Part shown: piece after piece, positions 50,400 to 60,111 of the stretch
Position numbering within the stretch: position 1 is the first letter of the stretch
Layout: every line of letters begins with the position of its first letter
Assembly: GCA_965222105.1 (NCBI GenBank)
Contig: CBDCTQ010000009.1
Span: 1-64,000 of the forward strand
Length of the DNA stretch: 64,000 nt
Origin: CALGLS01 sp965222105
GTDB taxonomy: Bacteria; Bacteroidota; Bacteroidia; Chitinophagales; Saprospiraceae
Direction: 5' to 3'
Program-made: the position numbers and the translations under genes
Notes under the pieces: generated by a model
What the model was told of the DNA's origin: nothing
Seen by the model: the letters and a program-made list of their open reading frames with translations, nothing else
Database searches by the model: none

Positions 50400-52316
50400 A
50401 TGGGTGAACAAAGAGTATCCATTTTGCAGGATGAGGCCTCCATGCAGCGTTTTGTAAGACATTTGTTGAACGATGTACAGGCCCTTCAATACATGCTCGA
50501 CCACAACCTGTTTGAGGACAACATCACCCGCATAGGCGCCGAGCAGGAAATGTGCCTTGTCCATCAGGATTCTTTCAAGCCAGCTACCATCGCCGTAAAA
50601 GCGTTGGACAAAATGAAAACCTACGATTGGGTCGAAACCGAGCTAGCCCAATTCAACCTCGAAACCAACCTCACCCCGCGGGTGTTGCGTGGCAAGTGTT
50701 TCAGCCAAATGGAACAGGAAAACAAGACCAAGCTCAATAAGATCCGCAAAAAACTCAAAACCCTCGACGCGCGTCTCATCCTCACGGGTATCCTACCCAC
50801 CTTGCGGAAATTCCACCTGGAAATGCACAACCTCACCCCCATGAAACGGTACCGCGCTCTGATGGAGTCCATCAACCGTCAGCGGATCGGATCGTCTTAT
50901 GAGTTGCGCCTAAATGGCATCGACGAACTCCTCGTCAAACACAGCTCCCCGCTGCTGGAGGCTTGCAATACCAGCTTTCAGGTACACCTGCAAATCGCGC
51001 CAAAGGACTTTGTCAAAATGTACAACATCGCGCAGACGCTGGCAGCCCCCGTCATGGCAGTGGCCGCCAACTCGCCCATCGTTTTCGGTAAGCGGTTGTG
51101 GCACGAGTCGCGCATCGCCCTGTTCCAGCAATCCATCGACACCCGCAGCTCCCACCTCCACATGCGCGAACGCAGTCCACGGGTCAACTTCGGTGGCGGA
51201 TGGATCCAAAATTCCATCATGGACATCTACCGCGAAGACATTGCCCGCTTCCGCGTACTCCTCAGCAGCGATGTCAAAGAAGACTCCATCGAACTCGTCA
51301 GCCACAACAAAATACCCAAGCTACGAGCCCTCCAGGTACACAACTCCACCATCTACCGCTGGAACCGCCCCTGCTATGGCATCAGCCCCAACGGCAAACC
51401 ACACCTTCGCATCGAAAACAGGGTGCTACCTGCCGGCCCTACCGTTATCGACGAAATGGCCAACGCCGTCTTTTGGGTGGGCCTGATGATCGGCATGGCC
51501 GACAAATACAAAGACATTACCCGCCACATCGGCTTTGCCGACATCCGCGACAATTTTGAAAAAGCGGCCCGCATTGGTCTCGATGCTCAGTTCAATTGGT
51601 TTAATGACAAAAAACGGCCAGCCGGACAATTGATTCTCAAAGATTTGCTGCCCATAGCCAAGGCCGGACTTCAGAAAATGAAGGTCGACCGAAATGACAT
51701 CAAGCGCTACCTGAACATCATTGCCAAACGAGCCGGTAACCACATGAACGGCGCCCGCTGGCAGCTCCGGGCTTTCACCAAACTAAAAACAGAAACCACC
51801 ACCCACGAAGCCATCACCTGTCTGACCGCTGCCATCATTGCTAACCAGGAAAAAGAATTGCCCGTGCATAACTGGAAATTGCCCGAACTCAAAGACCTCA
51901 AAGATTACCGACCCTCCGACATCCTCGTCGAAGAATTTATGACCACCGACCTCTTCACCGTACAAAAAGACGACATCATCGAACTCGTAGCCGAAATGAT
52001 GGACTACCGCCGCATTCGCTTCACCCCCGTCGAAAACACCAAAGGCAAACTCATCGGGCTGGTCACCTCGCGCCACATCCTCCGCCACATGCTCAAACAC
52101 TCCAAGCTGAAAGAGGAAACGACTACTGTAAAAGACATCATGGTGGCCAAACCCATCACCATCGGACCTAATGCCAACATCAAGGAGGCCATGAACCTGA
52201 TGCGCAAACACCGGATCGGCTGTTTGCCCGTAGTTCAAAGAGGTGAACTGATCGGCATCATTACCGAGATGGATTTTCTCCGCATTTCCGGAAGGTTGAT
52301 CGAACGACTGGAATAA
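50400..52316 (+). CDS. Carboxylate-amine ligase (GCS2-like) fused to two CBS domains
   Basis: The 638-residue protein begins with a glutamate-cysteine ligase-like (GCS2) domain (about 35-470), with IGAEQEMCLV near 45, ETELAQFNLETNLTP near 79-93 and SSHLHMRERSPRVNFG near 251. It ends in a pair of CBS modules (about 510-570 and 578-635: EEFMTTDLFTV, GLVTSRHILRHML, VKDIMVAKPITIG, GIITEMDFLRISG). CBS pairs bind adenine nucleotides and often act as energy sensors. This could couple gamma-glutamyl-type ligation to energy charge; substrate and regulation are inferred. There is no signal peptide. Confidence 0.82.
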   Translation: MGEQRVSILQDEASMQRFVRHLLNDVQALQYMLDHNLFEDNITRIGAEQEMCLVHQDSFKPATIAVKALDKMKTYDWVETELAQFNLETNLTPRVLRGKCFSQMEQENKTKLNKIRKKLKTLDARLILTGILPTLRKFHLEMHNLTPMKRYRALMESINRQRIGSSYELRLNGIDELLVKHSSPLLEACNTSFQVHLQIAPKDFVKMYNIAQTLAAPVMAVAANSPIVFGKRLWHESRIALFQQSIDTRSSHLHMRERSPRVNFGGGWIQNSIMDIYREDIARFRVLLSSDVKEDSIELVSHNKIPKLRALQVHNSTIYRWNRPCYGISPNGKPHLRIENRVLPAGPTVIDEMANAVFWVGLMIGMADKYKDITRHIGFADIRDNFEKAARIGLDAQFNWFNDKKRPAGQLILKDLLPIAKAGLQKMKVDRNDIKRYLNIIAKRAGNHMNGARWQLRAFTKLKTETTTHEAITCLTAAIIANQEKELPVHNWKLPELKDLKDYRPSDILVEEFMTTDLFTVQKDDIIELVAEMMDYRRIRFTPVENTKGKLIGLVTSRHILRHMLKHSKLKEETTTVKDIMVAKPITIGPNANIKEAMNLMRKHRIGCLPVVQRGELIGIITEMDFLRISGRLIERLE

Positions 52317-52334
52317 CCTTGTGTATATTATGAG

Positions 52335-52457
52335 ACAATGTTCAATAAGCTGGTGTCAGTGCGAAGGTTTTCCCTCTAGGGCTAGCCTGCCATGAAGGCA
52401 ATTCGTCCTTCATGGGGTGCAGGAAAGGAAAATGACACAGTTTGCTGAACAGCTTGT
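52335..52457. repeat. Long imperfect palindrome (hairpin element)
   Basis: Outer arms TGTTCAATAAGCTGGTGTCA and the complementary TGACACAGTTTGCTGAACA pair with few mismatches. The inner stem CCATGAAGG/CCTTCATGG has an 8-nt loop and is flanked by CCTGC/GCAGG. It resembles a MITE but shares no sequence with copies A-C. Confidence 0.75.
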
Positions 52458-52793
52458 AATATGATGTAAAAAATATTTTCAACTTACGTTAAGTTTATGT
52501 AAATTTGCTCTCCTCCTGATTGCAACAGCAACTATCCTCCTATAAACACTCTCTCCAATTTGTCCCAATAATCGTAAAAGAGGATAAGCGAATCAATTTT
52601 TGATGCTTTCATAGCCTTCGTGGATTCACACCACAGAGTAGGCTAATGTAATTTCTCAAAACGTCCGTTATTCTGGTTCCATAGGTCATGCCTGTCGGCA
52701 AAACAGGAACAATGATGTACAATGAGACGTCAGAGCAATGTGGATAATTGAGAAGTTTTTGACTAAAGAAGGCAATTTTTCAAACCAAAACTC
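52458..52793. other. Gene-free stretch upstream of the phosphoesterase gene
   Basis: No coding sequence recognised. A TAAATTTG box exists near 52498-52505, without a matching TTG. Nothing else notable. Confidence 0.4.
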
Positions 52794-55700
52794 ATGATAC
52801 GGCGAATATCATTACTGTTTATCCTTTGTCTGGTGGGTACCACCCTGACCGCGCAATCGCCCGACCTGATCTTTCATTCCGGTTTTGAACCGGGTACGAC
52901 CACCAACGACGAAAACAGCTCCGATGTTGACCTGATCGGTACGGACATCTCCATGCCCGATCACAACGATTGGGAAGCCGACCTGGAAGAACATCCCAAC
53001 ATCGGATATTTCAAAATACAATACCAGGGAGGAACCCCGCAGATGCGAAAAGCCGAAATTGCCGACGACCCTATGGACCCCGCCAACAAGGTGCTGCAAT
53101 ACTGGATCGCCGAACCCAACATCTCCGGCGCCGGCCGCGTCCAGGCCAACCTCTACCAAAACAATAACCTCAAAGAGGTCTTTTTCAAAACCCGTCTGTA
53201 CCTCCCACACGATTTCAACATCGTCAAAAACGCCCCATTCCGTACCCGCTGGCTCACCCTCATGGAGTTTTGGAACAATGCTTTCTGGAACGGCGAAGGT
53301 CACGCTTTTCGCATTGGTGTAAGCCTCTACAAACTCGAAAACCCGGTCGACTCTCTCCACATCAGCATCCATTCCCAGACCCGCAACCTCGTGACCGACG
53401 ACTGGGACAACGAGGTATGGGAATACATCAACACCGACTACGCCGTGCCTATTGGCAAATGGCTGACCATCGCCATCAATTTTGTGGAAGGAGGCTGCGA
53501 CGGCCGCTTTTTTATGAGCATCACTCCTGACGGCGAACCCACGACCATTGTACACGATATTACCGACTACACCCATCACCCCGCCGACCCCAACCCCGAT
53601 GGCCTGACCGACTTCAACCCTCTGAAATTGTATACCTCCGAAGACCTGGTCAATTACATCACCGACGAAGGCGGGCTGCTACACGTCTGCTGGGACGATT
53701 TTGAAATATGGAAAGACTCTGTCGTCGTAGCTACTGCCCCCTGCCATCCGGTGGCCCGGGGCCCTTACCTTCAAGCTCCCGCCCCTACCGGCATGACCAT
53801 CCGATGGGATACCCGCGAAGCCACCGACAGCAAGGTTTGGTACGGCCCGAATCCAGGCAATCTTAACAATACGGTTACATTGCCAACCAACACCACCGAA
53901 CACGAAATTCAAATAACCGGCCTTTCGGCAAATACTACTTACTACTACGCCATCGGCGACAGCAACGGTGTGATGGCAGGCGAAGACCCCGACCACCATT
54001 TCAAAACCAGCCCAACTACCGGAAGCCAGCAAACCATCCGCGCATGGATACTCGGAGACCCCGGCATGCGAAACGACGAACAGCGTACCGTCAGAGATGG
54101 GTATTACGACTACATCGGCACCAACCCCACCGACCTGTTGTTTTTGCTGGGAGACAACGCTTTCGCCCAGGGCCTCCAACTCGAATACCAAATGGCCCTG
54201 TTTGAACATATGTACGAGGGCCTGTTGAAAAATACCCCTTTGTGGGCCACTCTGGGAGAAGAAGAAACGCCTGTTAGCCACAGTATTTCTCAGACGGGAC
54301 CGTTTTACGACATTTTCAGTTTTCCAACCGATGGCAGTTCCGGGGGCACCGCTTCCGGAACCAAAGCCTGGTATTCATTCGATTACGGCAATGTTCATTT
54401 CGTAGTGCTCAACTCTGTCGACGTCAACCGCTCGCCGGGAGGAGCGATGATGAGCTGGTTGCAAAACGACCTCGACAATACTGACCAGGAATGGATTGTG
54501 GCGCTCTTCCACCATCCACCTTACAGTGGCAGCTTCAATAATATTTCCGACATCGAGATCAACTCAAAAGACATGCGGGAAATCGCTCTCCCCATACTGG
54601 AAGCCGCCGGTGTAGATGTGGTGTTAGGGGGTAGTTCTCACAATTATCAACGCTCCTGGCTGCTCAACGGCCATTACGGCGCCGCCGCTACTTTCAACCC
54701 TGACATTATGGTGGTGGACGAAGGGAATGGCCAACTGACCGGCGACGACGCCTACCTCAAAGCAATAGGAGGCCCCACTGACGGGCTGGGAGCCGTATAC
54801 GTCGTGGCGGGCTCCGCCGGTAGGGCCGATCATTCCGCTGGTGATCATCCTACCATGCTCCACCGGACTCAAAAGCTGGGGTCGGTGGCATTGGAAATAT
54901 CCGGATTGCAAATGGACCTCCGTTTCATCGACGAACATGGTGAGGTGGAAGACCATTTCACCATCCTCAAACAATTCGAGCCGCCCATCGTCAACATAAG
55001 TACTCCCCTAAACGATCAATATTACCTCAGCCCCCAGCCCATCACCATACTGGCAGACGCTACCGACAGCAACGGCAGCATCAACTCCGTAGCGCTGTAT
55101 GCCAACAACCAACTCGTCGGCACCGATGCGGTCGCTCCCTACAACTTCGACTGGACCATTCCCGCCGACGGCCTCTACATCCTACGAGTAGAAGCCACCG
55201 ACAACGACGGCAACACCGGCCGCGACATCATCCGTATAGGAGCGGGCGACCTCACCACCTGCCAGGCCGTTGATAAAGGCAGCGATGATGTGGAGGAAAA
55301 AGCGGATGGCGACATGTCATTGCTCAGCGGCGATCTTGAAATGGCCACTGACGGAACCAATCAAATAGTAGGCGTCCGATTTATCGGATTGGACATTCCT
55401 CCGGGCTCCACCATCAACAATGCCTACATCCAATTTACCGCCGACGATATCCAAAACATCAATCCCTGCCACCTCACCATCTTTGGTGAAGACTCCGACA
55501 ATGCTGTGACCTTTCTCAATAACGATTTCGACCTTTCCAACCGGCCCAAAACAGCAGCAAGCGTCAACTGGTCGCCTCCCAACTGGACCACTAAAGGCGA
55601 TGCCGGACCGGCACAACAAACACCCGACCTGGGAAGCATTGTCCAGGAAATCGTCAACCGGCCAGGGTATACGGCTGCCAGCGCTCTGGTGTTTTCGGTA

Positions 55701-56351
55701 GAGGGGACGGGGCGCCGCTCTGCTGATTCATTCAATGGCAGTGCTGGCGAAGAGCCCGTACTTTGTGTAGAATACACCCCGCCACCTGCACTCCCCGTCG
55801 AGTTGTTGTCATTTACCGGAAGGATTATGGAGGATGAAAAAATATTGTTGGAATGGATTACAGTTTCTGAAGAAAACAACCGCCATTTCGTCGTAGAACG
55901 ATCCGCCGACGGGCAGCATTTCGACGCCCTGGGGGTCATAGCCGGCAACGGAACGACGGATGTGCAGCAGCAATATCAATTGGTCGACCAACATCCGCTG
56001 CCTGTGGGCTATTACCGGCTGATGCAGGTGGACTACGACGGCACCTTTGCGTACTCCAACGTCGTCGTTGTTGAATTAGGGGCCGACCCCGGGTTGCGCC
56101 TCCGGGCCTATCCTTCTGTTGCCGAAGAGAACGTCCGTCTGCGGTTTTCTCCTTTCCGCACCACCGGATTATTGCTCAAAGTAGTGAACAGCGTTGGCCT
56201 TGAGATGTACGAGGAGCGAATCAATGCTCCGCTGGAAGTCAATTTCCGCACCATCGACCTATTTGGCTATGAGCCGGGAATCTATCACGTCAGCCTTACC
56301 GATGGCTATGATTTCGCTACAGCTAAATTTGTAGTAATGTCGAAAAAGTAG
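52794..56351 (+). CDS. Large secreted metallophosphoesterase-like protein with C-terminal T9SS-type domain
   Basis: The 1185-residue protein has a signal peptide (1-20, TTLTAQ). An N-terminal jelly-roll/lectin-like region (about 25-315) and a purple-acid-phosphatase N-terminal fibronectin-like domain (about 320-405) follow. A calcineurin-like domain (about 415-715) comes next, then an Ig-like module, a DNRLRE-like module (about 830-1000) and a C-terminal sorting-type domain. The latter has the characteristic LPVELLSFTG and ends with a strand-rich tail. In the phosphoesterase, GNH is GEEE near 489, GHxH is GSSH near 612 and GDxxY is GDNAF, so metal ligands are missing and catalysis is doubtful. 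Surface delivery by the type IX system is inferred. Confidence 0.82.
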   Translation: MIRRISLLFILCLVGTTLTAQSPDLIFHSGFEPGTTTNDENSSDVDLIGTDISMPDHNDWEADLEEHPNIGYFKIQYQGGTPQMRKAEIADDPMDPANKVLQYWIAEPNISGAGRVQANLYQNNNLKEVFFKTRLYLPHDFNIVKNAPFRTRWLTLMEFWNNAFWNGEGHAFRIGVSLYKLENPVDSLHISIHSQTRNLVTDDWDNEVWEYINTDYAVPIGKWLTIAINFVEGGCDGRFFMSITPDGEPTTIVHDITDYTHHPADPNPDGLTDFNPLKLYTSEDLVNYITDEGGLLHVCWDDFEIWKDSVVVATAPCHPVARGPYLQAPAPTGMTIRWDTREATDSKVWYGPNPGNLNNTVTLPTNTTEHEIQITGLSANTTYYYAIGDSNGVMAGEDPDHHFKTSPTTGSQQTIRAWILGDPGMRNDEQRTVRDGYYDYIGTNPTDLLFLLGDNAFAQGLQLEYQMALFEHMYEGLLKNTPLWATLGEEETPVSHSISQTGPFYDIFSFPTDGSSGGTASGTKAWYSFDYGNVHFVVLNSVDVNRSPGGAMMSWLQNDLDNTDQEWIVALFHHPPYSGSFNNISDIEINSKDMREIALPILEAAGVDVVLGGSSHNYQRSWLLNGHYGAAATFNPDIMVVDEGNGQLTGDDAYLKAIGGPTDGLGAVYVVAGSAGRADHSAGDHPTMLHRTQKLGSVALEISGLQMDLRFIDEHGEVEDHFTILKQFEPPIVNISTPLNDQYYLSPQPITILADATDSNGSINSVALYANNQLVGTDAVAPYNFDWTIPADGLYILRVEATDNDGNTGRDIIRIGAGDLTTCQAVDKGSDDVEEKADGDMSLLSGDLEMATDGTNQIVGVRFIGLDIPPGSTINNAYIQFTADDIQNINPCHLTIFGEDSDNAVTFLNNDFDLSNRPKTAASVNWSPPNWTTKGDAGPAQQTPDLGSIVQEIVNRPGYTAASALVFSVEGTGRRSADSFNGSAGEEPVLCVEYTPPPALPVELLSFTGRIMEDEKILLEWITVSEENNRHFVVERSADGQHFDALGVIAGNGTTDVQQQYQLVDQHPLPVGYYRLMQVDYDGTFAYSNVVVVELGADPGLRLRAYPSVAEENVRLRFSPFRTTGLLLKVVNSVGLEMYEERINAPLEVNFRTIDLFGYEPGIYHVSLTDGYDFATAKFVVMSKK

Positions 56352-56402
56352 ATAGGCGAACCGGATACTCCTAGTCGCGCATTAGCAATTCAATAATCTT
56401 AC

Positions 56403-56435
56403 TTGTCGGCAGACAGGCAAAATTCCGTACTTTTG
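56403..56435 (+). promoter_or_regulatory. Promoter of the wzz-wzy-fkbM operon
   Basis: TTG (56403-56405), a 22-nt spacer, TACTTTTG (56428-56435). It lies 38 nt before the first gene of the cluster. Confidence 0.55.
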
Positions 56436-56473
56436 CAGCAAATTTGTGGATATTATAACAAACTGCTGCAATA

Positions 56474-57577
56474 ATGAGTAACTCCTACAACCTCCTTGAG
56501 GTATTAAAAACGCTTTCGCGCTGGAAGCGTCCCATCATTCGGATTTGTGTAATTGCTGCCGTTGGAAGCATCCTTATTTCTCTTTTTGTTTTGGACAACT
56601 ACTATATGTCGTCTACCGAGTTTTATGCTGCCAGTCCCGACCTGGCCAAACCCGCTCCGGTGGGCCGGGAGGCAGGCGACCGCAAATACTATGGGGAAGA
56701 AGAGGACATTGATCGGGTGTTGAGCATCGCCGAATCCGGACAGATATTGAGCTTCCTAATCCAAAAATACAATCTATACGAGCATTATGACATTGACACC
56801 TCCAACATCAGGGCCCCTTTTAGGGTAGCTAAAAAACTGAAAGGGCTGTACGATGTGGTCCGAACCAAGTACGATGCCATCCTGATCTCTGTAGAAGACA
56901 AAGACCCCAAAATTGCCGCCTCGATGGTCAATGATGCCCGCGACCAGATAGAAGCCATCGCCAGAGCACTCATCAAAGAAAGCCAGCAAAAGCAGATCAC
57001 CACCTTTCGCGATAATATTAACGACAAGGAACAGGAGATCAAAACCCTGGGCGACACTCTTCAAAGGTTGAGGGCACATTATAATATCTACAACACAATC
57101 ACCCAAAGTGAGGTGCTGCCTGAACTGGTCGCCAAGGCCCAGTCCAAGCTCATCCGCACCCAGACCAAATTCGATTTGTTGTCGAAAGACAGATCCATCC
57201 CCAGAGATACCCTTATTTATCTGGAGGCGGAGATTGCAGGTCTGCAATACGAAGTAAGCGGCCTAAACGAAAGCCTCGTGGTGTTCAACAAAGGGATGTC
57301 TAAAATCCAGGTATTGACCGAGCAACATGAAGAAGCCCGCTCCCAGCTTGCCCTCGACAAAGAACGGCTCAAACAACTGGTGGCGATGAATAACTCCGAC
57401 TTCAAAGCCCTCTACGTTATTGAGCCCGGGGCGGTGCCCATCGTCAAATCGCGCCCCAAACGGTCCATCATCGTGATCGCGGCTTGTGTATTGGCTTTTT
57501 TGTTTAGTGCGATTGGAGTACTATTGTTGGAAACCTATAAAACCATCAACTGGAAAGAAATTTGGAATGCCCAATAA
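56474..57577 (+). CDS. Wzz-like polysaccharide chain-length regulator
   Basis: The 367-residue protein has an N-terminal transmembrane helix (about 20-42), a periplasmic domain with long coiled coils (about 160-310) and a C-terminal helix (about 330-350, IIVIAACVLAFLFSAIGVL). This is the chain-length determinant layout (Wzz/GumC family). It controls the length of polymer made by Wzy. There is no cytoplasmic kinase domain. It overlaps the next gene by 11 nt (ATGCCCAATAA), which is the polymerase-like gene, as expected for a functional pair. Confidence 0.85.
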   Translation: MSNSYNLLEVLKTLSRWKRPIIRICVIAAVGSILISLFVLDNYYMSSTEFYAASPDLAKPAPVGREAGDRKYYGEEEDIDRVLSIAESGQILSFLIQKYNLYEHYDIDTSNIRAPFRVAKKLKGLYDVVRTKYDAILISVEDKDPKIAASMVNDARDQIEAIARALIKESQQKQITTFRDNINDKEQEIKTLGDTLQRLRAHYNIYNTITQSEVLPELVAKAQSKLIRTQTKFDLLSKDRSIPRDTLIYLEAEIAGLQYEVSGLNESLVVFNKGMSKIQVLTEQHEEARSQLALDKERLKQLVAMNNSDFKALYVIEPGAVPIVKSRPKRSIIVIAACVLAFLFSAIGVLLLETYKTINWKEIWNAQ

Positions 57578-59030
57578 CGCCTTTTCTCCAGATGCGCAGG
57601 CGCGATGGCTCTTTGGGGGTTATGCCGCCATTGTATTGTTGAGCATATTGCTCGGCATTGCGCTGGAAACCTATTTCCTGGTGGGGTTGCCGGTATTGGT
57701 GATGGTGGTGTACATAGCCCTGGTCGATTTTCAAAAACTGTTCTGGTTATTGCTCATTAGTATTCCGCTATCTATAGAGGTGGCCTTACCGGGTGGTTTG
57801 GGTACCGACCTTCCCATTGAGCCATTGATCCTTGGGCTGCTGGGCATTTACGTAATCTGGTTGTTGCAAAATCCCAAAGCGGTCAATGGTCGTTTCCTGA
57901 CGCATCCGTTGACTCTGATCCTCTTGTTGCATTTCAGTTGGACGGTAGTCAGCGCCATTGTTTCGGAAGTACCACTGGTGTCGGTCAAGTATTCGTTGGC
58001 AAAGTTCTGGTACATCGCCATATTTTTCTTTCTGGCGGGCCGGATGCTCCAAACGGAGGCCGACATCAAGACCTTTTTTTGGTGTGTATTTATTCCGCTG
58101 GTGTTGACCATATTTTGGGTAACCGCCAAGCATTCCCTCTACTCCTTTTCATTTGCCAAGGTGAATGCGGCCAGTGGGCCGTTTTACCGCAATCACGTAG
58201 CCTATTCCGCCATATTGGCCTGTTTCATTCCGATGGTTTGGTATGTACGTCGGTTGTATCCCAAAGGTTCCAGGCTACGGACGTGGTTGGGGTGGTCGCT
58301 GATGCTGATGCTGATGGGCATACAGCTTTCGTATACAAGGGCTGCCTATGTGGCAGTGATACTGGCGGCAGGAACTTATTTGGTATTGCGATTGCGTTTG
58401 ATGAAAATCGCCTTGTTGCTCAGCTTTGTTTTCCTGACCGGGATCGCCTATTTTCTCGCGAACGACAATCGCTACCTTGACTTTTCGCCCGACTTTGAAC
58501 GCACCGTCACCCACTACGAGTTCGACAATCTCGTGGAGGCTACTTTCAAAATGGAGGACATCTCCACCGTTGAGCGGTTTTACCGCTGGATCGCCGGCAG
58601 CTATCTGTTCGCGGAATATCCGTGGATGGGGGTGGGGCCGGGCAATTTTTACAATTTTTACCACGGCTACACGGTGAGGAGCTACAAGACTTATGTTAGC
58701 AATAATCCGGAAAAATCGGGTATACATTGTTATTATCTGATGATGTTGGTTGAGCAAGGCGTATTCGGCTTTTTGATATTTTTGCTGCTTACGGTTTATG
58801 CCCTCATCAAAGGGGAGGTGATCTACCACCAAACCCGCGTACCCTGGCGGCGGTCGGTGGTGTTGTTTGCCGTCATGTCGTTGGTGGCCATCAATGCACT
58901 TTGCCTCATCAACGATCTTATAGAGACCGATAAGGTGGGGAGTTTTTATTTTATCAACCTGGCCCTATTGGTCAACATCGACCTGGCCAACCGGCAAGAC
59001 GAACGAAATGCCACCCAACCTGATCGATAA
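57567..59030 (+). CDS. O-antigen polymerase/ligase-like membrane protein
   Basis: The 487-residue protein has about twelve transmembrane helices and the Wzy/ligase central loop: STVERFYRWIAGSYLFAEYP, then MGVGPGNFYNFYHG and IHCYYLMMLVEQGVFGF. It resembles a Wzy or O-antigen ligase, polymerising or attaching polysaccharide repeat units at the periplasmic face. The start is at MPNNAFSPDAQAR, 11 nt inside the end of wzz; a longer frame from 57486 lies within wzz. The next gene overlaps it by 23 nt, which suggests tight coupling. Confidence 0.88.
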   Translation: MPNNAFSPDAQARWLFGGYAAIVLLSILLGIALETYFLVGLPVLVMVVYIALVDFQKLFWLLLISIPLSIEVALPGGLGTDLPIEPLILGLLGIYVIWLLQNPKAVNGRFLTHPLTLILLLHFSWTVVSAIVSEVPLVSVKYSLAKFWYIAIFFFLAGRMLQTEADIKTFFWCVFIPLVLTIFWVTAKHSLYSFSFAKVNAASGPFYRNHVAYSAILACFIPMVWYVRRLYPKGSRLRTWLGWSLMLMLMGIQLSYTRAAYVAVILAAGTYLVLRLRLMKIALLLSFVFLTGIAYFLANDNRYLDFSPDFERTVTHYEFDNLVEATFKMEDISTVERFYRWIAGSYLFAEYPWMGVGPGNFYNFYHGYTVRSYKTYVSNNPEKSGIHCYYLMMLVEQGVFGFLIFLLLTVYALIKGEVIYHQTRVPWRRSVVLFAVMSLVAINALCLINDLIETDKVGSFYFINLALLVNIDLANRQDERNATQPDR

Positions 59031-59916
59031 GCTCGAAGCCGTGGCCCGCCTGGCCAATGGTTCCAAATGGCAGCGATTCCTGCATACTCCCTATCGCTAT
59101 GCCAACAGTCAGTTGTTTTTGCGAACCGCTTACCGACAAAACAAAAAGGGAAGGCTGGTAATGGCGGATACTTTTTTTGGGCAAAAAATGAAACTCCTTC
59201 TTCCGGCGGGGATGGATATCTATTTGCTTGGCGCAAAAACACACCATTCCGAAATACGATTGATGGGATGGATGCTCCGAAATATACACCCCGGAAGCAC
59301 CGTGTTAGATATTGGTGTCCACTTTGGGTTTTACTCGTTATTGGCCGCCCACCTGGTGGGGTCTGCAGGCCGGGTGATCGGCGTAGAGGCTTCCAGGGCC
59401 ATGTACGAGGTGGCATTGTCAAATGTAGCCGACCAGCCTAATGTTTCGCTGCATCATTTGGCCGCGACCGATGAAAACACCTTGTTACAATTTTACGAAT
59501 TTCCCATTCTGTACTCCGAATACAATACCCTAGACCCTGATCAATTTGCCGAAAGGCCCTGGATAAGCCGGAATCCGCCCTTAGCTATTGAAGTAACCGG
59601 CCAAAAAGCAGACACCCTATTGGAGAAATGCCAAGTCATCCCCGACTTCATCAAAATAGACGTGGAAGGTGCCGAGTACAAAGTGATCAGGGGGCTACAA
59701 TCAACCCTGCAAAACCATGCTCCCATCGTTGCGATGGAGTACCTGGCAGACCAGTCTGCCAACAGCCCCCACCATCGCGCCGCAGAATTGCTCGCCAGCC
59801 TGGGATACCAACCCCATTTCATTTTGACGAATGGAAAACTAGAGGCAATCGACGATATTTCATTAGCTTTGCAAAAGCAACACATCACCTCCGACAATTT
59901 TATTTTTATCAAATAA
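59008..59916 (+). CDS. FkbM family methyltransferase
   Basis: The 302-residue protein has a class I SAM-binding motif VLDIGVHFGFYSLL near 93-106, GVEASRAMYEVA, and the FkbM signature DFIKIDVEGAEYKVIRGL near 213-230. It likely O-methylates a sugar or lipid-linked glycan made by the neighbouring Wzz-Wzy system; the acceptor is unknown. It overlaps the Wzy gene by 23 nt. Confidence 0.9.
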   Translation: MPPNLIDKLEAVARLANGSKWQRFLHTPYRYANSQLFLRTAYRQNKKGRLVMADTFFGQKMKLLLPAGMDIYLLGAKTHHSEIRLMGWMLRNIHPGSTVLDIGVHFGFYSLLAAHLVGSAGRVIGVEASRAMYEVALSNVADQPNVSLHHLAATDENTLLQFYEFPILYSEYNTLDPDQFAERPWISRNPPLAIEVTGQKADTLLEKCQVIPDFIKIDVEGAEYKVIRGLQSTLQNHAPIVAMEYLADQSANSPHHRAAELLASLGYQPHFILTNGKLEAIDDISLALQKQHITSDNFIFIK

Positions 59917-59957
59917 TGCAAATCAGGGGTTAATTTTTATTTTGAGAAGTCAGATCG

Positions 59958-59975
59958 TCCCGGTCGAAATCGGGA
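59958..59975. repeat. Short palindrome TCCCGG...TCGGGA
   Basis: Third member of the TCCCG/CGGGA palindrome group (compare 16310, 33720). It lies in the gene-free stretch 59917-60111, surrounded by AGTCAGATC and GATCAGACT segments that form a weaker outer inverted repeat. Confidence 0.6.
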
Positions 59976-60111
59976 CTGTCAGAGATCAGACTTCCTTCAA
60001 ACGCTGACAACGCGCGACTGAAGACAGTCCTGCCATGCAGTGTATGGTCGGTCTGATGTCTGCCTGCTAAAGCAAACACTGTTCAAATCCAGATGCGCAT
60101 AAATAACTAAT

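Noticed and set aside
52498..52505. TAAATTTG as promoter of the secreted phosphoesterase-like gene
   Set aside because: It is about 290 nt from the start and has no TTG partner, so it was not listed as a promoter.
57486..57566. Upstream extension of the Wzy-like protein
   Set aside because: It lies wholly within the Wzz coding sequence in another frame, while the ATG with 11-nt overlap gives a normal start.
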